The translations under genes and the position numbers were made by a program. DNA of 64,000 nucleotides from Chitinophagaceae bacterium UBA4407 (GTDB lineage: Bacteria > Bacteroidota > Bacteroidia > Chitinophagales > Chitinophagaceae): contig DGQT01000081.1 of NCBI GenBank assembly GCA_002390845.1, positions 1 to 64,000 of the forward strand, read 5' to 3'. Shown here piece by piece: positions 25,515 through 33,556 of this stretch; the first letter of the stretch is position 1; each line of letters starts with the position of its first letter. A model generated the notes under the pieces. It worked only from the letters and a program-made list of their open reading frames with translations. It had not been told where the DNA came from and searched no databases.

Positions 25515-26603
25515 TTATACTGCAGGCTCCTGCTGGCTAAGGCAATGAAAACTGCCCAGCCCCCAAATAATTTCAACAGAATCTATACCAACTACTTTGC
25601 GTGTTGGAAAACAGTTTTGGATAATCTGTAAAGCCTTATCGTCTTTATTGCAGCGGAATGTGGGAACAATTACTGCATGATTGGCAATATAAAAATTTGC
25701 ATAAGAGCAAGGCAGGCGCTGATCGTTGTGCACAATCTCATCGGGCATTGGCAATTCAACAATGTTCAGTTGTTTGCCATTAAGTAAACGCATTTGCTGC
25801 AACTGTTTTAGATTATGTTGCAGCAAAGCATAATTTTCATCGTTGTGGTTTTCTTCAATAACAGTTATTACAGTGTCTTCGTTTACAAAGCGAACGGTAT
25901 CATCAATATGGCCATCGGTATCGTCGCCAACAATACCTTCATCAACCCAAAGTATCTGTTCAACACCATAATAATTACAGAGGTATGTTTCTATTTGCGA
26001 TTGGTTCAGGTGCGGATTCCTGTTCTTGTTCAACAAACATGCAGTTGATGTAAGCACAGTTCCTTTTCCATTAAACTCAACTGAACCACCTTCCATTACA
26101 ATGCCCGGATAATACACGGGAATATTGTAGTGCTTTGCAATAAGCGTTGGAATAATATCATCAAGATCGTAAGGCGGATATTTGCCGCCCCATGCATTAT
26201 AATTCCAGTCAACAATTACTTTCTTTTGTACGGCATTTGGATTGATTAGAAATGCCGGACCATGATCGCGGCACCATGCATCGTTGGTTGGGTGCATAAA
26301 GAACTGCACTTTGCTTAGATCAACATCAGCTTGATGCAAATGACTTACCGCAAAGGCTTTCAGCGCTTCGTTGTTTACATTAATGCAAACCTTTTCGCTT
26401 TTTGTAAGCTCTTTTATAAACTGGCTGTAATACGGAAAAATAGTATTTATTTTTTCAGGCCATGAAGCTTCTTTATGCGGCCAGCTAAGCCATGTAGCAT
26501 CATGCGGCGCAAATTCGGCGGGGAAGTAGTAACCTAAGTCTTTGGGGAAAGTCCGAAAGTCCGGAAGTCCGGAAGACGGAAAGTTTATTGATGAATTATT
26601 CAA
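25515..26603 (-). CDS. aguA: Agmatine deiminase
   Basis: Converts agmatine to N-carbamoylputrescine in the arginine-decarboxylase route to putrescine. The 362-residue protein shows the family blocks FAPHDATWLSWPH, NDAWCRDHGPAFL, GGSVEFNGKGTVLTS, DDTDGHIDDTVRF and the catalytic Cys354 in GLGSFHC. No ATG or GTG precedes the conserved part; the only in-frame start I see is TTG at 26603, 6 bases after the stop of the upstream frame. Residues about 8-20 are encoded by GTCCGAAAG-type repeat units, so the native N-terminus seems to have been replaced. aguB lies just upstream on the same strand. Confidence 0.93.
   Translation of the reverse strand: MNNSSINFPSSGLPDFRTFPKDLGYYFPAEFAPHDATWLSWPHKEASWPEKINTIFPYYSQFIKELTKSEKVCINVNNEALKAFAVSHLHQADVDLSKVQFFMHPTNDAWCRDHGPAFLINPNAVQKKVIVDWNYNAWGGKYPPYDLDDIIPTLIAKHYNIPVYYPGIVMEGGSVEFNGKGTVLTSTACLLNKNRNPHLNQSQIETYLCNYYGVEQILWVDEGIVGDDTDGHIDDTVRFVNEDTVITVIEENHNDENYALLQHNLKQLQQMRLLNGKQLNIVELPMPDEIVHNDQRLPCSYANFYIANHAVIVPTFRCNKDDKALQIIQNCFPTRKVVGIDSVEIIWGLGSFHCLSQQEPAV
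26547..26583. repeat. GTCCGAAAGTC-type unit array, aguA side
   Basis: Units AGTCCGAAAG, TCCGGAAG, TCCGGAAG and ACGGAAAG in tandem, lying inside the N-terminal codons of aguA. Confidence 0.8.
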
Positions 26604-26609
26604 TTGAAA

Positions 26610-26967
26610 TTAGTTAAGTGAGTTACGAAGTGCGTTTATCATTACAAGTATTTCTTCACACATTTTATAGATTTTATCGAAGTCTTCTGCATTAATGATA
26701 TTTCTCCTTTGAGCGATAAAAATGCACCCAACAACTTCGATATCTGACCGCAAAGCAATTGAAAGAAATCAATCTTTTGAATTCCGGGTTACTTTGCCCT
26801 GTAGAACCTTCTGCAATGTTCAGGCAAACAGAATCTGCAGCCCTTTTAATTTGAGATCCAAGTATATACATTTCATCTTTAGGAAACTTCATAGCAACCT
26901 CATGAACAGCAACACTTAAATCCAGCGATTTCTGCCATACAATCAATTTCTCAAACTTAAAAGCCAT
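26610..26967 (-). pseudogene. Four-helix-bundle protein (23S rRNA-intervening-sequence type), frameshifted
   Basis: The start is a good match to the four-helix-bundle/IVP family (MAFKFEKLIVWQKSL, FPKDEMYILGSQIKRAADSV, NIAEGSTGQSNPEFKRLISF). After that the frame runs off into a short tail ending at 26692. Shifting by one base at about 26762-26768 restores the family ending (IALRSDIEVVGCIFIAQRR, then IINAEDFDKIYKMCEEILVMINALRNSLN) with a stop at 26610. Total length 358 bases is 3n+1, fitting one inserted base. It is bracketed by inverted unit arrays. Confidence 0.8.
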
Positions 26968-26996
26968 ACATTAGATTTAAAAAAGATTGTTCATCT

Positions 26997-27035
26997 TTCA
27001 GACTTCCCGACTTACTGACTTTCGGACTTCCCGAC
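26997..27035. repeat. GTCCGAAAGTC-type unit array, aguB side
   Basis: GACTTCCCGACTT, ACTGACTTTCGG and ACTTCCCGAC units, complementary in sense to the array at 26547-26583. It starts immediately beside the aguB stop codon. Confidence 0.8.
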
Positions 27036-27910
27036 TATTCTTCGTCTATAAAACGTTTGGTAATTGGTTGATAAGAATCTATTCTTCGGTCTCTTAAAAA
27101 AGGCCAATGTGTTCTGTAACGATCTGATTTTTCAAGATCAAGTTCTTCAACATGAATTGCTTCTTCATTGTGAGAAGCTTTGTATAAAATAGTCCCGAAG
27201 GGATTTGAAACAAAAGATCCACCCCAGAATTTCATTTGCTCTTCCTGTTCAAAACCACAGCGATTTACACTTACAACATGAATGCCATTCGCAACTGCAT
27301 GGCTGCGTTGCATGGTTTGCCACGCATTATATTGTTCAGTATTGGTTGCTTCATCCTGCGACTGATGCCAGCCAATTGCTGTAGGATAAAAAAGTATTTC
27401 AGCTCCCATCAGGGCTGTAATTCTTGCAGCTTCAGGATACCATTGATCCCAGCAAATTAAAACACCAATTGTCGCAAATTTTGTTTTAAAAACCTTATAC
27501 CCAAGATCGCCGGGTGTAAAATAAAATTTTTCATAGTAAGAAGGATCATCGGGTATATGCATTTTCCGGTACTTGCCAAGGTAACTTCCGTCTGCATCTA
27601 AAACTGCGGTGGTGTTGTGATAAATGCCTTGTGTTCGTTTCTCGAATAATGATGCAATGATTACCACGCCCAGTTCTGCTGCCAATTTGCTTAAAGTATC
27701 TGTAGAAGGGCCGGGTACAGCTTCGGCCAGTTTAAAATTTTCATAATCTTCAACATCGCAAAAATAAAGCGAGGTAAATAATTCCTGCAGGCAAACGATT
27801 TGTGCGCCCTGTGCAGCGGCTTCTTTTATTTTGGAGATAGCCTTATTAAAATTTGCAACTTTATCTGCAGTGCAACTCATTTGAACAAGGCCCACTTTTA
27901 CTTTGCTCAT
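27035..27910 (-). CDS. aguB: N-carbamoylputrescine amidase
   Basis: Hydrolyses N-carbamoylputrescine to putrescine, CO2 and ammonia, the step after agmatine deiminase. The 291-residue nitrilase-superfamily protein has the catalytic triad E43 (LQELF), K116 (KYRKMHIPD) and C153 (LICWDQWYPE), and the subfamily-typical end RTHWPFLRDRRIDSYQPI. It lies upstream of aguA on the same strand, consistent with one pathway operon, although a repeat-flanked element now separates them. Confidence 0.95.
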   Translation of the reverse strand: MSKVKVGLVQMSCTADKVANFNKAISKIKEAAAQGAQIVCLQELFTSLYFCDVEDYENFKLAEAVPGPSTDTLSKLAAELGVVIIASLFEKRTQGIYHNTTAVLDADGSYLGKYRKMHIPDDPSYYEKFYFTPGDLGYKVFKTKFATIGVLICWDQWYPEAARITALMGAEILFYPTAIGWHQSQDEATNTEQYNAWQTMQRSHAVANGIHVVSVNRCGFEQEEQMKFWGGSFVSNPFGTILYKASHNEEAIHVEELDLEKSDRYRTHWPFLRDRRIDSYQPITKRFIDEE

Positions 27911-27981
27911 AAAAGATTTTTATTGAGCCGCGAAAATACAGGATTTTGTAAAGCGCAGCAGTGTGTAGTGTAGAGGAAGAA

Positions 27982-28045
27982 TTATGAGCCCGGCTTTTAG
28001 TTCTTTATGAGGCTTTTCTTGCGTCGCACCCGTGTACGGCAGAAC
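27982..28045 (+). repeat. Intergenic repeat, forward half (core 28019-28037)
   Basis: ATGAGCCCGGC, ATGAGGCTTTTC, core TTGCGTCGCACCCGTGTAC. With the reverse half at 28068-28136 it forms the most compact complete pair (about 155 bases). Confidence 0.92.
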
Positions 28046-28067
28046 ATTGTGCGCCATGGCTGCGGCA

Positions 28068-28136
28068 CGATCCAACAGCAAAAGTGTGCGACGCAAGAAA
28101 TGCTGAAGGTTATTCTTTCGCCGGGTTAATAAAAAA
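28068..28136 (-). repeat. Intergenic repeat, reverse half (core 28078-28096)
   Basis: Core GCAAAAGTGTGCGACGCAA, then AGAAATGCTG and CGCCGGGTTAATAAAAAA toward the TPR gene stop. Confidence 0.9.
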
Positions 28137-28170
28137 AATGAGATAAAATTCTATAGCGAACGGTTGAAGG

Positions 28171-29592
28171 TTAAATTTTTTTTCTTTTTTTATACCGAGC
28201 CAGTAAATCCACAACGCCATTATTCTGGAGAATTGATGGATTAAGTTCAAGGAATTTTTTTACCAGTTTCGGAGCAAGGCTTAAGCCGGTTTCGAGTTGC
28301 AGCAATGCATCTTTATGTTTGCCCAATGCAAATAAAACAGCGCTGTACAAGTAATAAAAAACAGGTTTATTTTCTGTTCCCTGAAGGGCTGAGATGCATT
28401 GCCGGGAAGCTTCTTCAAAATACCCGGCTTTATACAGGCAGCGGATCAATGATTCCCATCCACTTACATTACGTGGTTTGCTACGTACTACAATACTAAA
28501 ATGCTGAATGGCTTCCCTGAACTTTTCAAGATTCATATAACATTCGCCGATAGCAAGGTTATAGTCGGGCATGTTCCTGTGTATCCGCATTGCCTGTTCA
28601 AGGGGCTTGAGGGCACTGGACCACTGACTTTCATTGATATAAGTGAGCGCTATTTTGTAATAGAGTTTACTATCATCAGGGTTCATGTGCGAAGCTTTTC
28701 GGTAATTAAACCTGGCCTGCGCATGCTTACCCAACCGGTAATAGCAATGGCCAATGGCTTCGTAAATAACTTCCTCCGGCCGCGTTAGCTCGAGCACTTT
28801 TTCTAATGTTTCAATAGCGTCTTTGTATTTTCGGAGCCTTATATATGCATCACCCATGTTACGGTAAGCATAATCGAACTTTTCGTCTATGGCCACGGCA
28901 TACTGGTAGGCATCGATTGCTTTTTCATAAAGTTTTAGCCCCTGGTATGCGGATGCCATATTAAACCAGGCCAGCTCATTATAAGGATAGTCTTCAATTA
29001 TTGAATGATGCAGGCGGATGCTTTCTTCATTACGCCCGGTAAAATCTGTCCAGAAACATATTTTATATAGTGCCTCTTCATTGTTGGGCTCATGCGTAAG
29101 AATAATTTTAAGACAATCGAAAACCTTATCAAATTCCTCATAATCATCATACACATCTGCAAGTTCAAAAAGTAATTCAATCTTTTCTTCTCCATCAAAA
29201 AGTAAAAGTGCTTCTTCCAGCAATGCTACGGCATTTGCCTGTTCATCCAGTGCCAGATAAGCATCAGTTTTAAGAATATAGATGTTTATTTCATTTGTGT
29301 TGAAAAGAGAAGCTTTTTCAAGAATTTCAAGCGCTTCCCTATAATGCCGCGTGGCAATAAGAAGATCAGCTTTTTTAATAAGTAACTGGGATGAGTAGGG
29401 GAAATATTCCAACCCTGTTTCGGCGGCTTCCAAGGCCTGAGCTAAATTATCTTTATCATCAAAATAATCGATAATCCGCTCAAATGCTTCTTCTTCAAGG
29501 AAACTGTGGCTTTTGCCGTTGCGTATGTTATTGTATTGACGAAGCAATTCGTTCAATTCATCACGCTCATTTCGGGAAAGATGTTCCTGCAT
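28171..29592 (-). CDS. TPR-repeat protein
   Basis: A 473-residue soluble protein made almost entirely of tetratricopeptide repeats: residues about 60-440 show at least ten 34-residue helix pairs with the usual W/L-G-Y-A-F pattern (for example AWFNMASAYQGLKLYEKAIDAYQYAVAID, and DYNLAIGECYMNLEKFREAIQHF). No signal peptide or membrane segment. TPRs act as protein-interaction scaffolds; the partner is unknown. Similar proteins are common and conserved in Bacteroidota. The lysine-rich end (ARYKKRKKI) closes the protein. Confidence 0.92.
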   Translation of the reverse strand: MQEHLSRNERDELNELLRQYNNIRNGKSHSFLEEEAFERIIDYFDDKDNLAQALEAAETGLEYFPYSSQLLIKKADLLIATRHYREALEILEKASLFNTNEINIYILKTDAYLALDEQANAVALLEEALLLFDGEEKIELLFELADVYDDYEEFDKVFDCLKIILTHEPNNEEALYKICFWTDFTGRNEESIRLHHSIIEDYPYNELAWFNMASAYQGLKLYEKAIDAYQYAVAIDEKFDYAYRNMGDAYIRLRKYKDAIETLEKVLELTRPEEVIYEAIGHCYYRLGKHAQARFNYRKASHMNPDDSKLYYKIALTYINESQWSSALKPLEQAMRIHRNMPDYNLAIGECYMNLEKFREAIQHFSIVVRSKPRNVSGWESLIRCLYKAGYFEEASRQCISALQGTENKPVFYYLYSAVLFALGKHKDALLQLETGLSLAPKLVKKFLELNPSILQNNGVVDLLARYKKRKKI

Positions 29593-29726
29593 TTTTTGTA
29601 GGTTTCTGTAAAGTAGCGATGAATATTGAAATTTCCAATAATTTGAGTAACATTTTTAAAAAATCAGCGTTATAAGAAAAATAAATTATTTGTTAACGAT
29701 TTTAAAATGTTTAATTTTGAATCCTA

Positions 29727-30071
29727 ATGAGAAAGCATTTTACATATAACAAGTTTCTAATTGCTTCAATATTTGTTCTGATGATGAATATGGCAAATGG
29801 TGCTTTTATTGGTAATACTGATGATCACAAAAACAAATTTAGTTTAAGTAACCTTAATTCACTAACCCGGTTATACACACTTTCCCCTTTACGTTCCAAT
29901 ACTTTCCAGTATAAAGGTTCGCAGGAAATTTACAGGTTATATAATGGTGTTCAAGCACAATCACAATCTATAATTCGCATGGAAAGGGGTAATACAACTT
30001 ATGTTTATCCATATAGATATACCGTTAAAGTACCTAAATTCAAAACACCTGTTGCCCCTCTAATTCGATAA
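29727..30071 (+). CDS. Small exported protein, unknown
   Basis: A 114-residue protein with a signal peptide (hydrophobic stretch FLIASIFVLMMNMANGAF; cleavage near residue 26). The mature part is basic and Tyr/Asn-rich without a recognised domain. The ATG at 29727 is divergent from the TPR gene (134-base gap). A repeat half follows about 150 bases after the stop. Confidence 0.55.
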   Translation: MRKHFTYNKFLIASIFVLMMNMANGAFIGNTDDHKNKFSLSNLNSLTRLYTLSPLRSNTFQYKGSQEIYRLYNGVQAQSQSIIRMERGNTTYVYPYRYTVKVPKFKTPVAPLIR

Positions 30072-30217
30072 TTCCAATAGTTTCTCTTTCAATTATTTAT
30101 TTTTATTCACTATACAAAAAATTGTGTATAGCATTGTTGTAACAGTCAGTATAATTTGATTTTAAGTATATGCTTTTAATTAATTATTCAATTTAAATCA
30201 CTTTTATACACGCACTC

Positions 30218-30262
30218 GGTTCAAACTTAAACGTTTCTTGCGTTGCACACTTGTACGGCAAT
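30218..30262 (+). repeat. Intergenic repeat, forward half (core 30238-30256)
   Basis: Core TTGCGTTGCACACTTGTAC with one change; CGGTTCAAACTTAAACG before it is an eroded outer arm. It lies between two convergent genes. Confidence 0.85.
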
Positions 30263-30281
30263 AATATAATTCAGCAATTTT

Positions 30282-30926
30282 TCAAATTCTAAATGTCTGA
30301 TTGTCTCCATCAACCGTTGCACCCAGCATTTTAAATATTTCTAAATAAGCATCAATGAAGAATTCGTGAGCATCATTCCATTGCATCAGTGGAATTTTTT
30401 TTGCAATCTTCAGAAACTCCCTATTGTCAAGGTATTTATTTCCATTTATAGTTGATAATACTTGCCGAGCAGGCAAATAGTTATCCATTTCAAAATGATG
30501 CTCCCACTTATTTTTATTAATACAGATATACCATTTATTTTCTGCTGCCAGTAATATATTCATTATACCTGGGGCAAAAGAAAAAACATAGCTGCCCTCT
30601 AAATGTAAATTAATGCTGAAAAAATTACCCCACCAGAAAAAGCAACGAATTGTAAACGCTTCATTCTTTGCAAAATACCGCGGGCAGTCGAGCATCACAT
30701 AAGGAAGGCCTTTGTATTGCTCACCTTTATATATTTTAGGAGATGGTAACAGTACTTCAACCGGAAAAATAATGGAATGTTTCCTTTGCAATTCTGTAAA
30801 AACATTACTCACTGCTCCAAAAAGATTGTAAACTTTATCAATAATCCTGTTCTTTGTTAAAATAAATTGTTCATCACAAACCAACATCAATTCAGTTTGT
30901 GAAAGCTCTACATTTGCATACCTCAT
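30282..30926 (-). CDS. Conserved hypothetical protein
   Basis: A 214-residue soluble protein with no signal or membrane helix. It is rich in aromatic residues (RCFFWWGNFFSINLHLEG near the centre) and has a C-terminal helical part (WNDAHEFFIDAYLEIFKML). The style is that of small Bacteroidota cytosolic proteins, but I recognise no family. It is divergent from the LptF/G-type permease gene across only 26 bases, so their promoters must overlap. Confidence 0.65.
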   Translation of the reverse strand: MRYANVELSQTELMLVCDEQFILTKNRIIDKVYNLFGAVSNVFTELQRKHSIIFPVEVLLPSPKIYKGEQYKGLPYVMLDCPRYFAKNEAFTIRCFFWWGNFFSINLHLEGSYVFSFAPGIMNILLAAENKWYICINKNKWEHHFEMDNYLPARQVLSTINGNKYLDNREFLKIAKKIPLMQWNDAHEFFIDAYLEIFKMLGATVDGDNQTFRI

Positions 30927-30952
30927 AAATTAATTATAAAAGTAAACGCAAA

Positions 30953-32389
30953 GTGGTAAAAAAACTTGATATACTCATACTTCGTTCTTTTATAGGCCCG
31001 TTCTTAGCTACTTTTCTTATTTCCCTTTTTGTGCTCACTATGCAGTTCTTCTGGCTCTACATTGATGACCTGGTAGGTAAAGGGCTCGATCTCTCAACAC
31101 TGGCATACCTTACGGGATTGGTCGCTGTAACATGGGTGCCGCTCGCCCTTCCGCTTGGACTTCTTCTGTCTTCAATAATGACTTTTGGCAACCTGGGCGA
31201 AACATTTGAACTTGTTGCAATAAAATCTTCAGGCATTCCGCTCATACGGTTTATGCAGCCGCTTTTCATTGTAACCGTAATTTTAAGCGGCATTGCTTTT
31301 CTTTTCGCTAACAATATCATACCTGTTGCCAATTTAAAACTCAATTCACTTAAGTATGACATCATTGTAAAAAAACCTGCCTTTGACATAAAAGAAGGTG
31401 TTTTTTACGATAAGATAGAAGGCTACGTAATTAAAATTGGAAAAAAAGATAAAGATGACAGTACCATACATAATGTAATTATTTATGAAAGAAACTTCAA
31501 TCTGCAGGATAATTTTATGGTAGCCGAAAGCGGTGTAATGCGTATAACACCTGATCAGCGTTTCATGGAATTTGAGTTGCACAATGGCTGGAATTACCAG
31601 GAAAATGGTACCAGGTTCACTACCAATACTGAATTTATACGATTGGGGTTTAAAAACTATAAAAAAGAGTTCGACCTCAGTAGTTTTAAGCTTAACAGAA
31701 CTGAAGATAGCCTGTTTAAATACGATCCCAAAATGTTAAGTGTGCGCCAACTTGATAACGCAATAGATTCTTTAGGTGATCTTCCTTCTATTTATTATAA
31801 AAGAGCCCAAAGAGAGCTGTCAACTTATCTGTCGTTTATCAAATATGCAGATAGTGCCTGGCCCTCACAAAAGCAACCTGCTTTTAAAAAAGTAAAGTCT
31901 TATGATGAGCTTATTCCCGATTCGCTTAAATCAACTATGTACGACAGGTATCTCTCAATGCTTAACAGCTCAAGAAGCCTGGTTGATCTTATGGCAACAG
32001 ATTACGATGCCAGGTCTGAATTGCTGCGTAAACACTGGATAGAATTGCACAGAAAGTTTGCACTTTCATTTGCATGCCTTGTTTTATTTATGATCGGTGC
32101 GCCATTGGGTTCTATTATCCGCAAAGGTGGTCTAGGTACGCCCCTTATTACTGCAATAGCCTTCTTTGTTGTGTTTAATATGCTTAATACTTTTGGCGAA
32201 AAATTTGCTAAAACAGGAGAAACCAGCATATTTATTGGCATGTGGCTTTCAGCATTAGTATTAGTTCCAATCGGGATATTCTTAACTTACAAAGCAATGC
32301 GTGATTCACAACTGTTCAATAAAGAGTTTTATTTCAGAATGTTTAAAAAGAAGTTTGCAACAAGTACTCAACAAAACAATAATTCTTAA
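30953..32389 (+). CDS. LptF/LptG-family permease
   Basis: A 478-residue inner-membrane protein of the YjgP/YjgQ family, the membrane part of the ABC system that extracts lipopolysaccharide for the Lpt bridge. Three membrane helices at the start (LDILILRSFIGPFLATFLISLFVLTMQFFWLY...), a large periplasmic jellyroll domain (about 130-360), and three at the end (FALSFACLVLFMIGAPLGSIIRKGG...). The start is GTG at 30953 followed by GTA AAA AAA. The sod gene follows after 17 bases, so they are likely co-transcribed. Confidence 0.92.
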   Translation: MVKKLDILILRSFIGPFLATFLISLFVLTMQFFWLYIDDLVGKGLDLSTLAYLTGLVAVTWVPLALPLGLLLSSIMTFGNLGETFELVAIKSSGIPLIRFMQPLFIVTVILSGIAFLFANNIIPVANLKLNSLKYDIIVKKPAFDIKEGVFYDKIEGYVIKIGKKDKDDSTIHNVIIYERNFNLQDNFMVAESGVMRITPDQRFMEFELHNGWNYQENGTRFTTNTEFIRLGFKNYKKEFDLSSFKLNRTEDSLFKYDPKMLSVRQLDNAIDSLGDLPSIYYKRAQRELSTYLSFIKYADSAWPSQKQPAFKKVKSYDELIPDSLKSTMYDRYLSMLNSSRSLVDLMATDYDARSELLRKHWIELHRKFALSFACLVLFMIGAPLGSIIRKGGLGTPLITAIAFFVVFNMLNTFGEKFAKTGETSIFIGMWLSALVLVPIGIFLTYKAMRDSQLFNKEFYFRMFKKKFATSTQQNNNS

Positions 32390-32406
32390 CAACAAAAAAT
32401 AAGATC

Positions 32407-33165
32407 ATGGAAAACAATTCAAATACCAACCGGAGAGCGTTTCTCAAAACTTCTGGAAAGGCAGGTTTAGCAGCAGGATTTGCGTTAACTGTATTGCCAG
32501 CACTTGCTAAAAATACACCTAAAGGTTTTTTCAATTTTAAAGCTGGCGGCACTTCTTTCCAGCAGCAACCATTGCCTTATCAATACAATGTCCTAGAACC
32601 CATAATTGATGCAATGACCATGGAAATCCACTATACAAAACATGCGGCTGCTTATGCTAAGAATCTTGCAGAAGCGTGTACTGCTGAAAAAGTAGATCCG
32701 GCATCAGCAAAGCTTGAAGATGTGCTGATGAACATTTCGAAATATTCAACCAAAATGCGCAATAATGGCGGTGGTCATTACAATCATGAATTCTTCTGGA
32801 AGAGTATGGCTGCACCAAATTCAACAACATTGCAAGGCAAATTAAAAGACGCTATTGAAAAATCTTTTACTTCCGTTGATGCATTTAAAACACAGTTTAC
32901 CGATGCCGGTAAATCCCGTTTCGGCAGTGGCTGGGCATGGCTGGTGTTAACCAACGATAAAAAACTGGTAATTGGTTCTACACCAAACCAGGATAACCCG
33001 CTGATGGATGTAAGTGACCTGAAAGGATTTCCCGTATTGGGTTTAGATGTTTGGGAACATGCATACTATCTTAAATACCAGAACCGCCGCCCCGATTATA
33101 TTACAGCTTGGTGGAATGCAGTAAACTGGGATTTTGTTGGAAAGCGTTTTGAAGAAATGGTATAA
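32407..33165 (+). CDS. Iron/manganese superoxide dismutase with Tat-like signal
   Basis: Converts superoxide to oxygen and peroxide. The 252-residue protein has a 35-residue N-terminus with NRRAFLKTSGKAGLAAGFALTVLP, an RRxFLK twin-arginine signal, so it is probably exported folded. The metal ligands are H75 (MEIHYTKH), H127 (GHYNHEFFW), D214 and H218 (DVWEHAYY), all present. Export of an Fe/Mn SOD by Tat is a known option in this phylum. It lies directly behind the LptF/G-type gene. Confidence 0.95.
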   Translation: MENNSNTNRRAFLKTSGKAGLAAGFALTVLPALAKNTPKGFFNFKAGGTSFQQQPLPYQYNVLEPIIDAMTMEIHYTKHAAAYAKNLAEACTAEKVDPASAKLEDVLMNISKYSTKMRNNGGGHYNHEFFWKSMAAPNSTTLQGKLKDAIEKSFTSVDAFKTQFTDAGKSRFGSGWAWLVLTNDKKLVIGSTPNQDNPLMDVSDLKGFPVLGLDVWEHAYYLKYQNRRPDYITAWWNAVNWDFVGKRFEEMV

Positions 33166-33184
33166 AGAGTATCAGACAGATATA

Positions 33185-33225
33185 AAAATGGTGCGGGATA
33201 ATTAACTGTACCATTTTTTATTTTA
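33185..33225 (+). terminator. Rho-independent terminator of the sod operon
   Basis: AAAATGGTGCGG pairs with CTGTACCATTTT (12 base pairs including two G-T pairs) and is followed by TT and an AT-rich tract. Confidence 0.7.
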
Positions 33226-33246
33226 TAGTACACAGAAGAAATATTT

Positions 33247-33332
33247 ATGTACTCGGCAAAAGAATTACTATAAGGCTTCTCTTGCCACGCTCGTTTCACA
33301 GTTCCTCTTTCATGGCAACATTTAAGCGAAGG
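33247..33332 (+). repeat. Intergenic repeat, forward half, core variant C (33281-33305)
   Basis: ACTCGGCAAAAGAATTACTATAAGGCTTCT, then CTTGCCACGCTCGTTTCAC in place of the usual core. Pairs with the reverse half at 33380-33471. Confidence 0.8.
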
Positions 33333-33379
33333 ATAGCAGCATGGAGTAAATAACAATCATATCGTTAACGTGATAAAAT

Positions 33380-33471
33380 TTACGCTTTGATAAAAGTTCA
33401 TTAAAGTATCAAACTGTAAAAGAGTGCGACGCAACTAAAGCTCCAATATGATAAAATGCCGGGTACAAAAA
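33380..33471 (-). repeat. Intergenic repeat, reverse half (core 33416-33434)
   Basis: ACGCTTTGATAAAAGTTCA arm, core GTAAAAGAGTGCGACGCAA, outer ATGCCGGGTACAAAAA. A standard half paired with a variant-C half. Confidence 0.85.
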
Positions 33472-33556
33472 TGTACTAAAATAAATATGGTCTGCAAGTA
33501 GTGTAAAACTATTTACAACGCTTACATAGTTCTATTTTTACTCAAATTTTTTACGC

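Larger units (their letters stand above)
26547..27035 (-). mobile_element. Candidate small element: four-helix-bundle gene between inverted unit arrays
   Basis: A 26547-26583 array and the complementary 26997-27035 array bracket a (frameshifted) four-helix-bundle gene. The whole block lies between aguB and aguA, which would otherwise be adjacent. The right array begins at the aguB stop codon; the left array is read as the aguA N-terminus. An empty version is seen at 25333-25424. Mobility is inference: no target duplication or transposase is visible. Confidence 0.45.
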
